From the NCBI RefSeq assembly GCF_900141815.1, contig NZ_FQYR01000004.1:372001-436000 (forward strand): 64,000 bases of DNA, given 5' to 3'. The notes beneath the pieces are model-generated. The model was not told the DNA's origin. It worked only from the letters and a program-made list of their open reading frames with translations, and did not search any database. Origin of the DNA: Rubritalea squalenifaciens DSM 18772 (GTDB lineage Bacteria; Verrucomicrobiota; Verrucomicrobiia; Verrucomicrobiales; Akkermansiaceae). This document shows positions 63,060-64,000 of this stretch, piece by piece; position 1 is the stretch's first letter; every line of letters begins with the position of its first letter. A program made the position numbers and the translations under genes.

Positions 63060-63905
63060 ATGGGAGAAAAGCAGGAATGCGTGATATTGATGGACAATGG
63101 CTCGTTGAGGCCTGAAGCGACCCTGAGTTTGAGGGGCTTGGCTGAGGAGCTGGGAGCGAGAATTGAGCGCAAAGTGTTTCCGGTTTCCCTGCTGCACTCT
63201 AGTAAGGTGGATGCCGAGAAGTTGGGTGGGCAGAAGGCGGATGTGATGGTTCCCTTCCTGAAGAGGCAATATGCGGCGGGTGTGAGGCGCTTTTTGGTGG
63301 TGCCGCTGTTCTTCGGTCCGAGTGCGGCATTCAAGGAATATTTGCCTGGGAGGCTGGAGGAATTGAGGAATGAGGGATTGGCTGATCTTGTGGTGCAATT
63401 CGCTGAGCCGATGGTAGCTATGGATGAAGTGGATAGAGAGGTTGCAAAGGTGATGGCGGATCAGGTCAGGGCCACAATCTCTGGGCAAGGTCTGGATAAG
63501 CCGGCTGTAGCGATGGTAGATCATGGGACGCCTTTAAGAGCGGTGAATAAGGTGCGTGAGAGGGTGGCTGCACTACTGGCTGAAGAGCTGGGGGACGATG
63601 TGTCCAGCGTGAGAGCTTGCTCGATGGAGAGAAGAGAGGGGGAGGAGTACGATTTCAACGAGCCGCTGCTCGAGCGATTGCTGGGGAGTGAGGGGTATAC
63701 AACGGATGTCGTGACGTCTCTTCTCTTTGCGGCTCCTGGGCGCCACGCAGGTGATGGTGGAGACGTGGATCAAATCTGTAGGTCAGCGATGAGCTCTGAT
63801 CCCGGAATGAGAATCTTCCGGACAGGCCTCTTTTCTAATGATGCAAAAAAAGTGTCAGCAATCTTGGCTGAGCGGTATTTGAAGCTGACGAAGGGAGTTG
63901 TATAA
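63060..63905 (+). CDS. CbiX-family sirohydrochlorin chelatase-like protein
   Basis: The 281-residue protein has two chelatase-like halves. The C-terminal half has MVDHGTPL and LLFAAPGRHAGDGGD, typical CbiX/SirB motifs that line the metal site. The N-terminal half begins LMDNGSLRPEA where HGS is usual, so its first His is replaced by Asn. The family inserts Co or Fe into sirohydrochlorin for cobalamin or sirohaem synthesis. No other cobalamin gene is visible, so the assignment to that pathway is by family only. It is chromosomal DNA to the right of the island. Confidence 0.85.
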   Translation: MGEKQECVILMDNGSLRPEATLSLRGLAEELGARIERKVFPVSLLHSSKVDAEKLGGQKADVMVPFLKRQYAAGVRRFLVVPLFFGPSAAFKEYLPGRLEELRNEGLADLVVQFAEPMVAMDEVDREVAKVMADQVRATISGQGLDKPAVAMVDHGTPLRAVNKVRERVAALLAEELGDDVSSVRACSMERREGEEYDFNEPLLERLLGSEGYTTDVVTSLLFAAPGRHAGDGGDVDQICRSAMSSDPGMRIFRTGLFSNDAKKVSAILAERYLKLTKGVV

Positions 63906-64000
63906 TATCTCAGACATTCTAAGTTTATCTTGAAAGAAGACTTTGATAGACTTCGTTTTCTGAACTCAACTTCACGTTACTCACTCAGATAAACAGAAAA
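63906..64000. other. Right window edge, no feature seen
   Basis: These 95 bases after the CbiX-like gene show no gene start or clear hairpin. Confidence 0.5.

Overview
The window looks like a chromosomal piece of a marine-type Verrucomicrobiota bacterium (Verrucomicrobiales, possibly Rubritalea-like; the rank is an inference). The markers are a Verru_Chthon cassette A protein, an ECF sigma factor/FecR-LamG pair beside a sulfatase, PEP-CTERM proteins, formylglycine sulfatases, a PA14-type multihaem cytochrome and a DUF1080 fusion protein.

Left part, 1-28,870 (core and semi-core). A minus-strand run encodes an Mrp-type ATPase, a DUF58 protein, a DUF4381 protein and a BatA-like von Willebrand A protein that is cut by the window edge. 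It is followed by two membrane or secreted proteins, a sulfatase, the sigma/FecR pair, a phosphoesterase, a lipid kinase and tyrosyl-tRNA synthetase. A 5.1-kb gene at 12,505-17,604 encodes a secreted LamG/RCC1/calcium-repeat protein. It sits between an intact small membrane-protein gene and a decayed second copy of that same gene. Next come a zinc-ribbon membrane protein, an RlpA-like lipoprotein and topoisomerase III with a histone-like Lys/Ala tail. A storage-glucan group follows: malQ, a GH13 amylase, a PLP decarboxylase and a polyphosphate-type glucokinase.

Right part, 28,871-62,861 (genomic island, about 34 kb). A perfect 35-bp direct repeat bounds this region. The right copy is the 3' end of an intact tRNA-Ser(GGA) gene and the left copy is an isolated tRNA fragment. 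A tyrosine recombinase gene broken by one frameshift lies just inside the left copy. The cargo is a glycan and glycoprotein degradation locus: two GH20 hexosaminidases (one fused to a BSP-type metallopeptidase domain), a GH38 alpha-mannosidase, a sulfatase, a metzincin-like protease with cadherin and LamG modules, an EEP-family enzyme, a calcineurin-like phosphoesterase, two PEP-CTERM proteins, a Verru_Chthon cassette A protein with a secreted partner, a five-haem cytochrome and a 3-keto-disaccharide-hydrolase-like fusion. One GntR-type regulator with a LacI-like sensor domain sits between the GH20 genes.

A 17-bp near-palindrome, consensus TGWCTMAYNNNGRGACA, occurs eight times in the island, each time in the upstream region of a cargo gene. 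This suggests that the island carries its own regulon, probably read by the island regulator. The likely substrate is a sulfated, mannose- and N-acetylhexosamine-containing glycoprotein or glycan. No transporter gene is visible in the island.

To the right of the tRNA is a CbiX-like chelatase gene.
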